A DNA stretch of 64,000 nt from Mauremys mutica. Lineage: Eukaryota; Chordata; Testudines; Geoemydidae. Both the position numbers and the translations under genes were made by a program. Under the pieces are notes generated by a model. It searched no databases. It was not told the DNA's origin and worked only from the letters and a program-made list of their open reading frames with translations. The stretch covers positions 13,487,925 through 13,551,924 of the forward strand of contig NC_059087.1 in NCBI RefSeq assembly GCF_020497125.1, given 5' to 3'. Of this stretch, positions 47,676 through 60,729 are shown piece after piece; positions within the stretch are counted from its first letter, which is position 1; the number at the start of each line of letters is the position of its first letter.

Positions 47676-47802
47676 ATGAAGCTACACTGGAATTAATGAA
47701 GACACCTCGTTGCTCTCTCCCTGATCTTGCTGAATCAGAGACCAGGAAGAAGCGGCACACTCAGACTGTGACAAAGTGGAATAAAAGGAACTTATCTTGG
47801 AG
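47676..47802 (+). CDS. MMP17: MMP17 exon 3: cysteine switch and furin cleavage site
   Basis: 127-nt exon that completes an Asp codon begun in exon 2 and ends two bases into an Arg codon. It encodes EATLELMKTPRCSLPD, whose PRCxxPD core is the cysteine switch: the Cys thiol caps the catalytic zinc in the zymogen. About 12 residues on comes RKKR, a dibasic proprotein-convertase site, so activation is expected in the secretory pathway as for other membrane-type MMPs. TKWNKRNLSWR then starts the mature catalytic domain. The acceptor (GAAATCTAG) has a short, poor pyrimidine tract preceded by eight TG units. The donor is GAG|GTAGGC. Confidence 0.95.
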
Positions 47803-50800
47803 GTAGGCCTTCATCTTTCACTATTTCAGTGTCACAATGAGGAATCGATCATAGATAGAGCTGAGTTAAATAAGGCTTGCAATGAGGTGGAACATGACTG
47901 TGTTACAATGTGTTCTTTCGTACTCCCAGACCCCATCAAGCCAGGGTTTTAAACTATTTTTCGCACCTGCCCTACTTGCAGTCTCGCTTCCCAGTCCTAC
48001 AGCAAACTGCAGTCGCAAACCCATATCTGATAGGTCTGATCCAGTGGGTTTCTTTAGCCAAGTTACAGCAGTTGGAGCTTATTTGTCTTGAATGCTTTGG
48101 GTTCCCGGCTTCCCTTTGTCAGACTCCAGCAGGTTTGGACCTGCGCGGATTCTCCTCCTGGTGGAGAGAGGAGGATGTATGAGCCTTTTTTGGACCCACA
48201 GATGATCTTTTCCCCACCCCTTTCTCTCCCTTTTTTAAAAACCATGTGTAACCCACTCAGTGTGGCATTGTGTCTCCCTCGAGAGGTTGAGGAGCCTGCT
48301 ATGGCCTTTGTTAATGGAGTCTTTTAGCCAGGGCACCGTTTAGATCCAGAAGTCCCAGGTTCGAGCTTTGCTGTTGATAACCCACCCTGGGGTCGTGATA
48401 TTACACGTATGGGATGCTGTTTACCTGTCTCCCCTGGTGGGGACTGGAAGCCTTTTGGGACCCATGGATGATTTCTTTCTTTTTCCTCCCTCACCCACCT
48501 CCTATTCTCTCTCCCCCTCAAAGACTATGGATCATGCTGACTGTTCTTCAAACCATGACCAAAGAAAGCTGGATGCTGCTTTCCCTGGTCATTGACTTGC
48601 CTGTAAGGGGTTGCTGCAGAGTCAAACTAGCTGATCCTGCTATCCCTGAAACTCGAGCTCGCAGCTTGTAGAGAACTCCCTGTTAATAAGGTCCACGCTG
48701 AAAGGCACCAAGCCAGATGTAAACTTTGAGTCCACACGTATTAGTGTAATCATTAGCTTTCTGGAGGAAGCCCATTCAGTAATAATGTACCTTGACCCAG
48801 CTACTGCAGTTGACAGGTGTTGAAACAGTGGCCTTAGGTGGAAAATTGCTTTATTTTTCAGCATTATCCAATGGGGATCTTATTTTGAGGGGTGATCTAA
48901 ATAACTAGCATTTAGCTGTTAACTTCAGCATAAAAAGCTCGTGGAGAGATTCCAAGAATGGGACCCTAAGGTGTTGCTATTAATTAGTTCTTAGTGATCA
49001 AGTGAAGACCAGTGGGTGGAAGAGTGACCTCTTCTGGTTACCCAGTATAAGAGCCCAGAATCATTTGAGAGCTATCTGTTTAAGAGACTACCTTGCCCCT
49101 TAGCAGTTAAGATGAGTGCCTGGGATTCTCTTGATGTCTGTTCCAGAGAAAGAAATTCTCCTTGAGATGAATCAGTGGAGCTTTCTGCCTCAGACATTCT
49201 GCCAGACTCTCAGGGCCAGACCCTCAGCTGGTGTAAATTATGGAGCTACACCAGAGGTTCTGACTCTGTTTGGTGACCTTCATGGCATGTACCAAAGCAT
49301 CCTGGTACCATGAGTCACTAGCATCGGGTTAGAGCGGGGAATGTAGAGAGGCAGTGGGCCTAAGTCAACCATTCAGTTGACTTGACCTGTCTGGCACGTG
49401 TCCATTTCAGATTCATTATGAGGTTTTGTGATGCATGCGCAAAGGAGTCCATAAAAAGGTGTCACTGGGTGTGTGTCTTGAAATGGTTTAATGTTGGTGA
49501 TATAAAACTTCCATCTCCTGGCAACTGGGTTAGACTTTTTCTCCTTCTTCTGCTCCTTTCCAGTGGCGTATGTTCAACGGGGTTGTGTTTTAGATTTGTG
49601 TTTTAGATTTACCTGATCATGGGAAAAGCTATGGCCACACAAATGATTATATGGTATTTATGCCCAACACTCAAGACTGGCATTAAAATTTACCAGCCCG
49701 GGCACAAAATTCACTTGCCTTTACCATGATGATTGAGGATAATGAAAATATGCTCACGCATCCAAAGAAATGGTGAGGCAGGATAAACAGGCCCGTGGGA
49801 GTTGTGTGAGGCTGCCCCACGGAGGTGCCTTTGGACTCCCCAGAAAGGGGCATCTGATATATTTTGTGATGATGGAAAAGCAAAGACATCAAGTTTAAAT
49901 TGTGGAAACAAGATTTGAAGGTGATGCCGGTAAATCATGTCTCTATGTGATTTATTCTCTGGTCCCTCCCCAGGTGCCTCTGTGCAGCCAAACCCGAGCA
50001 GTTAGAGGTCTCAGAATAATGGGATAGGTGCAGCATACAACTGTAGGTCCGTACATATGCGTCCTTCCTAGATATAGCCCACATGGTAAATTTCCAGCAG
50101 AATAAGACACACAACTCACCCTATTTTCAACAAGATTTTGGCTGGAAAATGTAACCTTACATAGTTACCAAGACACTCAAAAAGTGTAATAAGTTCGGGA
50201 TTTATTTCTGATTTTTTCTGTTGAAATGACTTTAAAAACAATATTAACTGGAGCCCTGTTTCCCACGGGATAGCTCGTGTGGATCGGGCAGGGGAACTGG
50301 GGGTTGGTCTGTGGGGTAACAGTGCCCTCTGCTGGTGCTAGCCAAAGTTAATTCAAATGTCAATATGGCACAAGAAGGATAATAGGGGTTCATCATAACT
50401 GATAGTAATTAGAGAAAGGAACAGGGTGTGTTATCTGCTGCCAGTTTCCTGAGGGATATTTCCCCCTGATTTTCAGTCTAAATGTCCCTTTATTTAATAT
50501 CATTTTATTACTTCCAGTTATACCTTATTGAAGGACAACTCATATAGGGAATTTCCATAAGGAACTGCGATTGTTGCACTCTTCCCATAATGCGTTACAT
50601 TTCTATTGCACTTTGCACCAATGCTGCACGGTGAGTTACTGATCAGTGATGAAAGGACTTGTACTACCTTAAAGGGACTACATGGGCCCAAAGACTTAAA
50701 GGTGTTAACACGACTCTGTTACTGTCTAGCACTGAGCAGGGCGAAACAAGGTTTGAGGGCTGGTATACGCAGACCTTAGCTTGCTTAGTACCATGGCAAG

Positions 50801-52085
50801 CACACTGCCAAAGTTTGGAGATTTATGGGTTGGGATACGTGAAAGAAAAGGAGCTAAAGCACGTTTTAAAGCCTTTAAAACTGAAATGGAATGATTATAT
50901 AAAACAAACTTAACCAAAACCTATCAACGTTCTTTTTAAAAAAGCCTTTTACTGCACAGCCTTGCTTGGGGCGGGGAGAAGGGGGCGAGTTTTGTAGCTT
51001 AGTTCTGAGATGCGAAGGATGGTGTCATGACCCATGGGTCTCAAACCCAGGCCCATAAGACTGCTGAGAGCAGCCCCACTCCAACACTCCACCAAGCAGG
51101 CTGCTGAGACTAGCACACCTCAGATACACGACACCCAACCCCAGTGGAAGGCTCCGCCCCGAGGTTTGGTTGGCAGAGTCCCAGAGTGGCTGACTGGCCC
51201 ACTGGCCCTACTTAATCCAACAGCAGGCACAAGAAACTGAACTGGGTTGCACCATGCTGTGGACTGTGTGTGTCCTTGGCTTGATGTCCTGGCCTCTGAC
51301 CCGTGGTTCCCAACCTCCAGTTTGTCACCTGCCTCTGGTTCCCCCCTGGTGGTTCTGATTTCGTGTTTGTCTGCTGCTTCTGACCTGGTATCCTGACCCA
51401 GCCAACTCTTGACTCCTGTCTTGCAGCCTCTGGTTCTGACTACTAGGTCTGGCTACCCACCATCCAGCCATGACAGATGGTCACTGTCTCTGCTTTTGAC
51501 AAACAGAAAAGTGTGAGGGGAGATAGTAAAGACAGGGAAATATGTTTTTTGTTGATATTCTTGAGGTCCTGGGTTGACAGGTCAGCTGCGACAGCAGTTG
51601 CTCTGGGTTCTGGCTCATCTCCCAGTCCGGGGTCTGGGACATTATCTGGCTGGTCTGGTCTCTCTCAGGCTGAGCAGAGCTGCATGGACTGTCTTGTCTC
51701 ATTGTGCTGGTGCCGTGTGGTAAGCCATAACAAAAGAGAGACGGAGAGACGCAGCATAGGAGGGAAAATAGTGGGGCAGAAAGGAACATGCAAGGGAAGG
51801 GGAGACAGAGCCGGATCTTGCGTGTCTCTGGCTGGAGTCTTTGCTGGTGTGGTGCTGAGGTCTGGGCTTCATGGTAATACAATGAATTCCGGGGTCCAAG
51901 GGCAAAATCCCTGAAGTGGTGTGGTGGCCTGACAGCCTTCCTCCTCCTCCAGAAATCCCAGTCAGTCCTTGGCTCCTACTGAAAGAGAGGTGATGAGCGG
52001 AATAGTCCAGCCTCTCATTATTTAGCCCACGTAGGAGGTCTAATTTTCAACACACCAGTTCATTGATTTCCAACCCCATGCGTCT

Positions 52086-52140
52086 CTTCATAGATTCCAA
52101 GGCCAGAGGAGATCATTGTGATCATCTGCTCTGCGCAGAA
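52086..52140 (-). mobile_element. CR1 LINE 3' tip, antisense
   Basis: TTCATAGATTCCAAGGCCAG followed by AGGAGATCATTGTGATCATC is the reverse complement of a CR1 3' terminus. Confidence 0.75.
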
Positions 52141-52454
52141 TGTTCTTTCTTTTGTTTCCTGGGCATGATTGTCACACAGTCCATCAGTTATATCAGTAGG
52201 CCTTTTTGTTTGGACTAATTCTGTTTTTCTGTCTCCCTTTTGCACCTTCTTCCTTCAACATTTATTGTGATGTGTTATTGGAACATTTTGTAAACTTTTA
52301 TTCACTTTCCCACAGCTGAGCTCACAATTAGGGTAAATTTGTAGACCTACTCCTTACAAGAGGACTCTGAAATCCTCAACCCTGGTTATAATGCTGTGCA
52401 CTTTGACAGCATCTTGTGACACTTCAAAAGTATCCATTGATTAATCCCCAAACA

Positions 52455-52590
52455 CTCCTGTGAGGTAGGCATTATTATCCCTATTAAACAGATGGGAAAA
52501 CTGAGTCACAGACAGGGAATTGACTTGACCGAAGTGGCACGGCTGGGAATCGAATCCAGGTGTCCTGACTCTTGATCTCCCTGCTCAGCT
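52455..52590. repeat. MIR-like SINE
   Basis: GTAGGCATTATTATCCCTAT, ACAGATGGGAAAACTGAGTC and GGGAATCGAATCCAGGTGTC follow the MIR order. Confidence 0.75.
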
Positions 52591-52815
52591 CTGACCTTCC
52601 TTCTCTCTGGGTGTCAGTGATAACAAAACCATAGTGTTAAAACTTAATAAATGATGTGTGGCCATGATTTTTATCCTCCTGTAAATACATAATCTCCACC
52701 TCCTATTAGCAGACAGCTATCGCAGGCGGTGCAATTCTGAGGGAATGTTGCACTTTTGGACTAATTAAAAGTTATTTTTTAAATTCAATTTTAAATATAT
52801 TAAAATAGTTCTCCA

Positions 52816-53090
52816 TGTCCACTGAAGGTAAGACAAGAAGCAATGGGCTTCATCTGCAGCAAGGGAAATTCTGGTTAGATATGAGGAAAAACTTTCTAAC
52901 TACAAGGGTAGTTAAGATCTGGAATAGGGTTGTGGAATCCACATCACTGGAAATTGTTAAGAACAGGTTGGACCAACACCAGTCAGGGATGGTCTAATTT
53001 TGCTTGGTCCTGCCTCAGCGCAGGGGGCTGGACTTGGTGGCCTCTTGAGGTCCCTTCCAGCCCTGCATTTCTATGATTCTGCTCAGCTTT
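52816..53090 (+). mobile_element. CR1 LINE 3' end
   Basis: ATATGAGGAAAAACTTTCTA, GGGTTGTGGAATCCACATCA and a tail reading GACTTGGTGGCCTCTTGAGG then CAGCCCTGCATTTCTATGAT are the end of CR1 pol and its 3' UTR. 5' truncated. Confidence 0.88.
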
Positions 53091-56000
53091 GGCTTCCTGT
53101 TCGGGGTGACACCCAAGGAGAGCAGTAATCACCCAGAAACACACTGTTTGCTGCTTCTTCCTCTTTAAATACAGGCCACCTGACAGCAAAGAAAAGCCGC
53201 CAAAGCCCAGCTCTATACATTTACCAGGCTTTAGCCTACAGTAGCCGAAACGTCACCCCTATGCTGAGCTCATCCAGTCTTTACTTAAGGAGAAGTCCCA
53301 GGCGCTGCATCATCAAAGCCGTGCAATCAGGATGCCTCTGACCAGAGCTATGACATCTATAGGAAAGCGGGGGACAGGGGGGAAAGGCAAAGAGCCCCCC
53401 TGGGTCCCCAGAGTCTGAGCCTAATGAATCATCTTCGGAAGGGCTGGGTTAGGCTCGGGTCACTTTCTGCTCAAACAGGAGCTGAAAGACGCGGCGTTTG
53501 TGGGCTTCTTTTTCTGAGAGATGATTGAACTGGTGGAAATGATCAAAGCCCCCAGCCTTCAAGCTGCTCCGTGGTGCTCTGCACAGGGGCAAGGGCTAAG
53601 CCGTGGTGAACAGCCTGTCTAATCCGTGCTGTATGAAAAGAGACAGTTTTACCAGGATTTGGGAATAGCCTGCAGCATGTTATTTAGGGGAGAGGGCTGG
53701 GGGGACGGAGTGTTCACTCTTAAAATTCAAAATGAAATAGGATTCTCATCTTCAAGATATCGCCATGACCTTTCACCTCTAACGGTGTCTGCCCCAGTTG
53801 CTGCTAGCCAGTGATAGTTAAGTCTGGGACTTGTGGAGACCCATAGTTCAGTATTCTTTGCATGCAATTGAATGCACACAGCAGGGTGCATAGTCTGCAC
53901 AGGCTTCACCCAGTTGCATGTGCAGATGGCCATTTAGGCATATAACTTGTGACTTGCATGCACCGAACAGAGAGGGGTGGAAAGCCAGCTGAGAGTGTGA
54001 AAGGAGAAGAGGGAGGCAGCTCATTACATGAAGAGGCTATTCCAGGAACAGGGGGCAACCTAAAACATCGTAGAATTGCCCAGGAAACAGGACATAAAGG
54101 GGAAAGGAGAGAATGGAGCAGGAGATGGGGAGGAGGGAAGCGACATCATCCAGTGGGAAATAGAACAAGTGTGAGAGAGACTGGAACCCGGAGCAGGGCT
54201 GGCCTGGCGGGTTCTTTAGCAGTTTGGTGCAGTAGTAAAAGAAAGAGAAGCAGGCACTGGAAGTAAACAAGGCGGAGTCTGCCAGGAATAAGCCCCACCC
54301 CCACTGTCTCTCTCACACACCTGCCCACCAGCTCATGTCTCCATCGATAGCCGTTGTTGCCTCTCTTCTTTTCTCTCTAAACGTGCTGGTCTCCTTTAAT
54401 GCACTTCATTCAAAATCTCCTCTTTGCTGGGCCATGGCATTCGAGGCAGCAGGGCCAGAGGCACAATCGAAGGAAGCCGCTACAAGCCCAGCAGCACAGT
54501 CCATTAATGTGCTACTTGTTCTCCTGAGTCTTCCTTGTTTTCTCATCCTGACTTTGTGGGCCGAGTTTTGAGCAAGCGCTGAACAGCTGCTGATGTCGCT
54601 GCAGCAGCAGTGGGGCACTCTCCAAGGGACGTGCAGATGCGTAAGCCAGCTGCTCTGAAGTACCAAATAGAAAGGTGAGGCAGATGCCAGCAAGCTGGAG
54701 TGAGTTCTCAGAGGCTGCAGTGCTTAATAGACATTACACGCCACAGGCAGCACCTGCACAGCCTATCGCTGCACTGTATGAACCCCGTGGAGCAGAGAGT
54801 ACGTGCCTCTCATGGATGGGACTTCTGCAGGTGCTATAACTTACAAGGAGAAAGATCAGCTTCTGTGGCATGCTTGTCTGCTCTGTGAGATAGCAGTGAG
54901 TGAATGCTGGGACAAGGTTTGCAAAGAGCTGTAGTTCAAGTACAAACCCAAATCTCTCTTGGTTTCATCCAGCACAGCTCCTCCTTTCTCAGAATGAATC
55001 CAGGATGGCTTGCCTGGGAAACAGGCGGTAACGTTTTATTTTACCAGTATCTTTTCCTAGAATCAGTTATCTCCCGTGCTGCTGCTCATTCTGGAGCCAG
55101 AGGATGCGTTCTGGTCATCTATTTGTATTAAAGCAAAATAACAAAAGTGACACAGGGATGGTGTGAGGCTGAAATCACTAACCTTTGTGAAGGGCTATGA
55201 GATCCTTGGTTGAAAAGTCTATGGAAATGCAAAATATTGATAGCGGTAGTTTGCAGCACTGTTGTGAAATATATTGTGTTTACCTCTCTGTACGCACATC
55301 GTCCAGCCAACGACCAGGTAGAACACAGTGGAATGAATGTGGCTTGTTGTGCTGCTGTTGCTAAGATGCAGAACTACCGGGGCATTGTACGCTCTACTGA
55401 GCATGACCTCTGGGCAGCTGGGAAAGTGTCATTTTCTAGTTTTAGACTATGAGCATATACAGTCTCAATTTACAAAAAACAAACCAACCCACCCAGAATC
55501 AATGCTTGTTTATCAGGCAATCCATAGTCTGTTATGTTTGGTGATTACCAACATTTAATTTATTTCTCTCTGGCTTCGGAGTTGCCCAACATGAAGGAGT
55601 GTTTCATTAAACAGGAATTGATTTTTCATACTGCACTAATATTCTTTCCCTTTCGCCTTCACATGAATAAAAGAACCCAGGCACCAAAATGATGATTAGA
55701 ATGGACACCTCCTGAGCTCAGGCAGAAATGTGTCAGTCACATTTGGATCTGTTTATTAACTGACTCAGAGACAGACTGACTAAGGGATGGACCGGCTGTG
55801 GCACTCTTCAGCTGTAGATCGCTGGTTCAGTTCTGGCCCATGCTACTAGCCCTTGGCAGGCTTTAGACTGAGAGGACTGTCTGGTGGCCCTTGTGAAATG
55901 AGTTAGTCGTGTCAGGCTGGCTCTGAGTGGACGTGTCTGCAGCGCACTGGCTGCCACCGTAGCAAATTGGCGTGAGCTGGCAGTATCGTCAGAGAGGCGA

Positions 56001-56459
56001 GAAACACAGCATAGCCAAGGCCTTTAAAAGTGACTAGTGATGTGGGGGTACCCAACTTGAAACACCCTAAAGAAGCCTGATTGTGCCAGAGTGTTGAGTA
56101 CCCAACTTCTGAAAATCAGGCCCTTTCATGTGTCTCAAGTGAGGCATCCCCAAATCCCTGGTCGCTTCCGAAAATCTTGGTCAGTGGGAGTTGAACCACC
56201 CTCCTGTCCCCGTCGGTGGACATACCTTGTCATCCTGGAGGCATGTGGGCCGCAGATGGAAGCGGCTACAGCCCCTCTGCAATGACTTCACCAATCTAGC
56301 CTCCTCATCTTATATTGTCCTTGGATCATTGTCTCTAATCTCTCCCCCGCCCCACTACCCATTTCTAAGAAGGGCTGGAGATAGGCCAGAGCCTGTTTAT
56401 AGTTATTCAGTTGAATCAACAACGTACTAGTGAATAAATGCAGATGACCATGACTGTAA

Positions 56460-56640
56460 GAGCTTGTCTACACTGCCAGGCCTTGGCTGGTGTAGCTGTG
56501 CCAGCAGAGCCCCCTAGTGGAGATCCTGCATAAGCTGGCAGAGAGAGCTCTTCTGCCAGCATGGCTATACCGTCTCCCCAAACGACTATGCCAGCGGAAG
56601 CGCTCTTCTGTTCGCATAGTTGTGTCTACATGGTTTTGGG
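56460..56640. repeat. MITE fragment, GCTTGTCTACACTGCC type
   Basis: Starts AGCTTGTCTACACTGCCAGG and contains AGCTCTTCTGCCAGCATGGC. It shares the phrases 'cataagctggcaga' and 'ctcttctgcc' with the MITE at 3976-4243, so the two are related. Confidence 0.65.
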
Positions 56641-57441
56641 TTTTTTTGCAGGTACAGATATGTCAGCTAGAGGTTGTAATTCTTCAGTGGAGGTCCTGGC
56701 AGTTTCCCTAACGTAGCCTCCAGGTGAATAGGTATGATGGGAGTTGCCTGACATGCGCATTAGGATGCTAAATAGTTTTTTTTTTTTTTTTTTAATCATT
56801 TAGACAGGTTTATTGAGGCCCTGGCCCACCTGCTGCAGGGGGTGAATAGCAGATGAACCTGTCAGGAAACAAAGCTGTTGCTGTTGCACCACAGTCTGCA
56901 ACTGCAGCCAGAAGGTTTAACGGGAGGTGGCAGGAGCCTGGTCCCCACTGGGCACAGGGGAGAGGAGCCCCCCGTCTCCACCCAGGGGGACTCGGCTCAC
57001 CATAGGGAGTGCCTGGCATGGCAAAGGCAGAAGCAACCCAAGAAGTCAGGCTGCTGAGGGTCCCTGGCACATGTCAGTTCCAGCTGGATCCATCCCAAGT
57101 GGGGAGCAGCCCCAGCCTGCTCAGGGTCTTGCAAGGCAGGAGGAGAACTCAGATCTCGTGGTGATTGTGACAGTAGAAGAAAGCCTTGCAAATGGATAAT
57201 GAGTGGGAAAGCAAACCATCAGCTGAATGAAGGGGTGAATATTTACAACACAGAGCCCATTCGGAATTAATTCAGTGACTGCAAATGAATTTTTTAATTG
57301 GATCCTTAGAGTTGAGTACAAATGGATAATCTCCTACTTTGGGAGCCTGTGCGTCCAGAAGATAAGGGATTTACTTGCATTGCCCAAAGTGAAATAGTGT
57401 AAGAGTTTGTAATGACCTGTCCCTGGCTATACTGTATGAGC

Positions 57442-57769
57442 CAGGGGTAGGCAACCTATGGCACACATGCTGATGGCGGCACACAAGCTGACTTTCAGTG
57501 GCACTCACACTGCCCGGGTCCTGGTACTGCCGGGGTCCTGGCCACTGGTCCTGGGGGCTCTGCATTTTAATTTAATTTTAAATAAAGCTTCTTAAACATT
57601 TTAAAAGCCTTATTTACTTTACATACAACAATAGTTTAGTTATATATTATAGACTTATAGAAAGAGACCTTCTAAAAACATTAAAATGTATTACTGGCAT
57701 GCGAAACCTTAAATTAGAGTGAATAAATGAAGATTTGGCACAGCACTTCTGAAAGGTTGCCGACCCCTG
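57442..57769. mobile_element. hAT-type MITE, CAGGGGTAGGCAACC ends
   Basis: 328 bp with a perfect 8-bp target duplication GTATGAGC at 57434-57441 and 57770-57777. Ends CAGGGGTAGGCAACCT and (reverse complement of the right end) CAGGGGTCGGCAACCT. The interior contains GTGGCACTCACACTG and an AT-rich right half. Non-autonomous. Confidence 0.95.
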
Positions 57770-58287
57770 GTATGAGCACTAGGCTCAGTGTTGGAATGAT
57801 ATTTGTCCCAGCTGTTGTTCCATTCGGTTAAAATTTTAGTTTGCCTCTCATGTCCCCAGGTGTAATATCCCATTTGTATTTAGCATCACTTCTCTCCTGC
57901 CCTGTACGCTTACATTACTGTCACACATCACAAGGCATTTCTGTGTGGTAGCTTTCAGCTTGAAGGACTGTCAAGAGGCTGTTACCGGCAAGAATCCTAA
58001 TAAAATACAGCGTGTTTAGAGCAGGCAAACCTATTCCCTGACTTGTTTGTTTTAAATTGGGATGTAATGGCACATGTCTGTAAGGTTCCTTTTCATTCCC
58101 CCCACCCCCATGAGAATACACAATATTTTTTCTGTAGGACAGCAGTAGCCAAGGAAACCCTAAGATTGCCCGGCTGTAAAAGTAGCAGTGGATAATAAAA
58201 CTCATTCCGCAAGGAATCCCCACCAGTTCATGAAGAAAATCATATTGATAATGAATCACTAACCCTAATAATTAAAGGTGCCGTATG

Positions 58288-58415
58288 GGTTAGTGAAGAG
58301 GGGCACTGGACTGGGAGTCAGGAGACCTGGGTTCAAGTTCTGCCAGTAACCTGCTGTGTGACCGTGAGAAAGTCACTTCACTGCGCTCTGCCTCAGTTTC
58401 TGCTCCCACTATTTG
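58288..58415. repeat. MIR-like SINE
   Basis: GGGGCACTGGACTGGGAGTC, AGGAGACCTGGGTTCAAGTT and GCTGTGTGACCGTGAGAAAG match the MIR 5' part and core. Confidence 0.85.
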
Positions 58416-58849
58416 TCAGGTACATTTTTCAAAAGGGCCTAAGTGACTTAGGTGCTTTTGACAATGATACTTAGGCTCCTAAGGCATCTAGGCACTTATG
58501 AAAATGTTACCCATCTCGTCTTTTAGACTTTAAGTTCTTTAGGGCAGTGACTGTCATTAACTTCCCCATTGATTTACATGGAGCAGCTTGCAGGATTGGG
58601 GTATGTGTATGGTTCTTGGGCGAGGGTGACCAGATGTGGCATTTTAATCGCTAATAACGTGTGTGCCTGCACATAGCTATTTATTCAACTCCCATTGGAA
58701 GTGAGAGGGGACTGGCTAGGCCAGTGGCCTGCTGCAGGAAGGAAAACCCCCATGTCCCTTCCTAGCTGGACGAAGGAATAGCTGGAATTCACACAATCTC
58801 GCCAGTTTTACATGGTTCCACCAATGTATTGTAAATTGGTGACTGATGA

Positions 58850-59145
58850 ATTATTCACTGTCCCAGCCCCTAGGGTTTGGAACCTGCTCTCCCTAGGTAG
58901 CTGTCCCTGGCAGCCTCTTCCCACTATTAGCAACAGGCTGAAAACACATCAGCTCTTCTGTTCATGAGTTTATACCATACCCATCACGGCAGGATCTCTG
59001 TTAGAGGTGAATTTTAATCTTACCCCTGTGTTTATACTGTGCAATGGTTTAATAGTGGACGCGGTTCTTTGGCCTGTGTTTATACAAGAGCTCAGGCTAG
59101 AGGATCGTGATGATCCCTTCTGGCTTGAAAAATCTATGAGTCTAT
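58850..59145 (+). mobile_element. CR1 LINE 3' end, diverged
   Basis: Ends GATCGTGATGATCCCTTCTG followed by AAAAATCTATGAGTCTATG, the CR1 3' terminus. The upstream part (TGGTTTAATAGTGGACG) is weaker and its boundary uncertain. Confidence 0.7.
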
Positions 59146-59274
59146 GCATATTAAATGTTTGTTTTTCTTTCTTGCCCTGACTGCTTTAATTGTTTGTGCA
59201 GTTCCCTGGGTGCCTTGGTCGGTGTGCTAGTACCCTAGAGATAAAATCACTATTATTATTGGAGGGCAGAACGT

Positions 59275-59578
59275 GTCAAAACATTTCCAGCAGAATGATT
59301 TTTCCCTTGGACAGTACTGGTTCGATGAAACTTTTGTGCAAAGTATCAATATAGATTAAATTTGACCCCCAAAAATCAAGACATCTTGTTTCAGTAAGAG
59401 CAAAGCATTTAATTTCAACATCATTTCAGATTTTATATTTTGTTAAATTGATTGTATTCTACATTTTTTTGGGGGGGTTTTGCAGGAAATTTCGGAATTT
59501 TCACTTTTGTTCTGCTTTGGGATGAAAGGAAATTTTGCAATGATCTGCAGAACCGAAATATTGAGTTTGACCAGCTCT
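59275..59578. repeat. AGAGCTGG-ended AT-rich repeat, copy 5
   Basis: Starts ACATTTCCAGCAGAATGATT and ends TTGAGTTTGACCAGCTCT, with GAAATTTCGGAATTTTCACT inside. Confidence 0.6.
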
Positions 59579-59753
59579 ACCAAGGGCTATCTGTGAAACA
59601 CGGCCCCTTGCAGAGTAGTGTTCATTCTTGTATTTTCCATAGGATGTATCTACTGGAGGGGGGGGGGGGGGACGACACAAATTCACACTAAGTTTCCCAA
59701 GTCTGACATTCCACCTACAGGTGGGAGAACCAACAATAGAGCTTTGTGTATGT

Positions 59754-59835
59754 CAGTGATTGCCAAGCTATGGTCCATGGACCACCAGTCATCTACAGAG
59801 CCCTTTCTGGTGGTTTGCAGAATAGACTGAGGATT
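59754..59835. repeat. hAT-like fragment
   Basis: CAGTGATTGCCAAGCTATGG then TCCATGGACCACCAGTCATC and GAGCCCTTTCTGGTGG resemble the left end of a CAGTGGTTCTCAACC-type element ('gtggtccgtggaccacc'). The right end is missing. Confidence 0.5.
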
Positions 59836-59958
59836 TGGGAACGAAGAGGAGGATGAGTCCTGGAGAGGATCATGAAACGATCAGCAGAATGAAAGAGCTG
59901 GACAGCCACTGATATTGATTGTTATTTTCATATCCTTGGTTTCTCTTTTCTATCCCAG

Positions 59959-60242
59959 AGTCCGCACCTTCCCCAAAGAATCCCACCTGGGCCATGACAC
60001 GGTCCGCGCCCTCATGTACTATGCCCTGAAGATCTGGAGTGACATTACCCCGTTGAATTTCCACGAGGTGGCGGGTAACAACGCTGACATACAGATAGAC
60101 TTCTCCAAAGCGGACCACAATGATGGGTATCCCTTTGACGGGCCTGGCGGAACGGTAGCACACGCTTTCTTCCCCGGAGACCATCATACCGCAGGAGACA
60201 CTCATTTCGATGATGACGAATATTGGACCTTCCGATCATCAG
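59959..60242 (+). CDS. MMP17: MMP17 exon 4: catalytic domain, structural metal sites
   Basis: 284-nt exon, 94 full codons plus split codons at both ends (phase 2 in, phase 1 out). It encodes VRTFPKESHLGHDTVRALMY at the start, then the beta-strand region ADIQIDFSKADHNDGYPFDG and the GGTVAHAFFPG and HHTAGDTHFDDDEYWTF segments. By family knowledge the His and Asp residues in these blocks bind the structural zinc and calcium ions. The polypyrimidine tract ahead of the acceptor is strong (CTTTTCTATCCCAG) and the donor CAG|GTACGT is close to consensus. The reading frame is intact and closely matches MMP17 of other vertebrates as I recall them. Confidence 0.96.
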
Positions 60243-60729
60243 GTACGTCAGAGTAAGAGAGTGGGAGCAGAACTCGTGAACTCCCAGACCCTCCCTGTGT
60301 AAGTATTTATGTCTCTGTTATGGGCACCCTTTGGGTTTGGGGGTCCTGTGTACATCCCTCAGGGTCCCAGAGACCTCTGTTCGCTCCCTTATGTCCCCAA
60401 AGGCCAGTAACTTGTTTGTCCATCCAGGGGTCCAAGTCAGGGAGGAAAGTGTGGTAGTATTCCCATTTCTCCTCATAATCCCTCACTTGCCACACCTACA
60501 TAACCCAGAGTTCCCATCTGCCATTCCCACAATCCCTGTCTCGCCCCACCCTGCTGCTCTCTGCCATGGGGTCTCTGAACTAGTAAGTGATGAGGTTGGT
60601 TGGGCTGCCTTTGAATTCACAGGACTCCTCAACCCTGCTCCGTGGAGGCTTCAGTGGCAAAGCTGTGAGTTCTGTGGCACCAGTGCTGGCACGCAGAGAA
60701 CACAGCTGCAATTCAAGCCCTGCTTCCAC

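Larger units (their letters stand above)
47803..59958 (+). other. MMP17: MMP17 intron 3
   Basis: 12.2 kb. Much of 47803-52080 and 53100-56450 has no recognised repeat. Noted items: 50650-50920, which resembles an LTR-element leader that I recognise only vaguely (ATGGGCCCAAAGACTTAAAG); 51250-51470, CTGACC-rich LTR-like; and a poly-T of 18 at 56776-56793. Open frames at 51477-51914 on both strands have no recognised domain. Other repeats are listed separately. Confidence 0.8.

Noticed and set aside
51477..51914. 145-codon frame with a 133-codon antisense frame
   Set aside because: No domain seen; probably decayed repeat sequence within intron 3.
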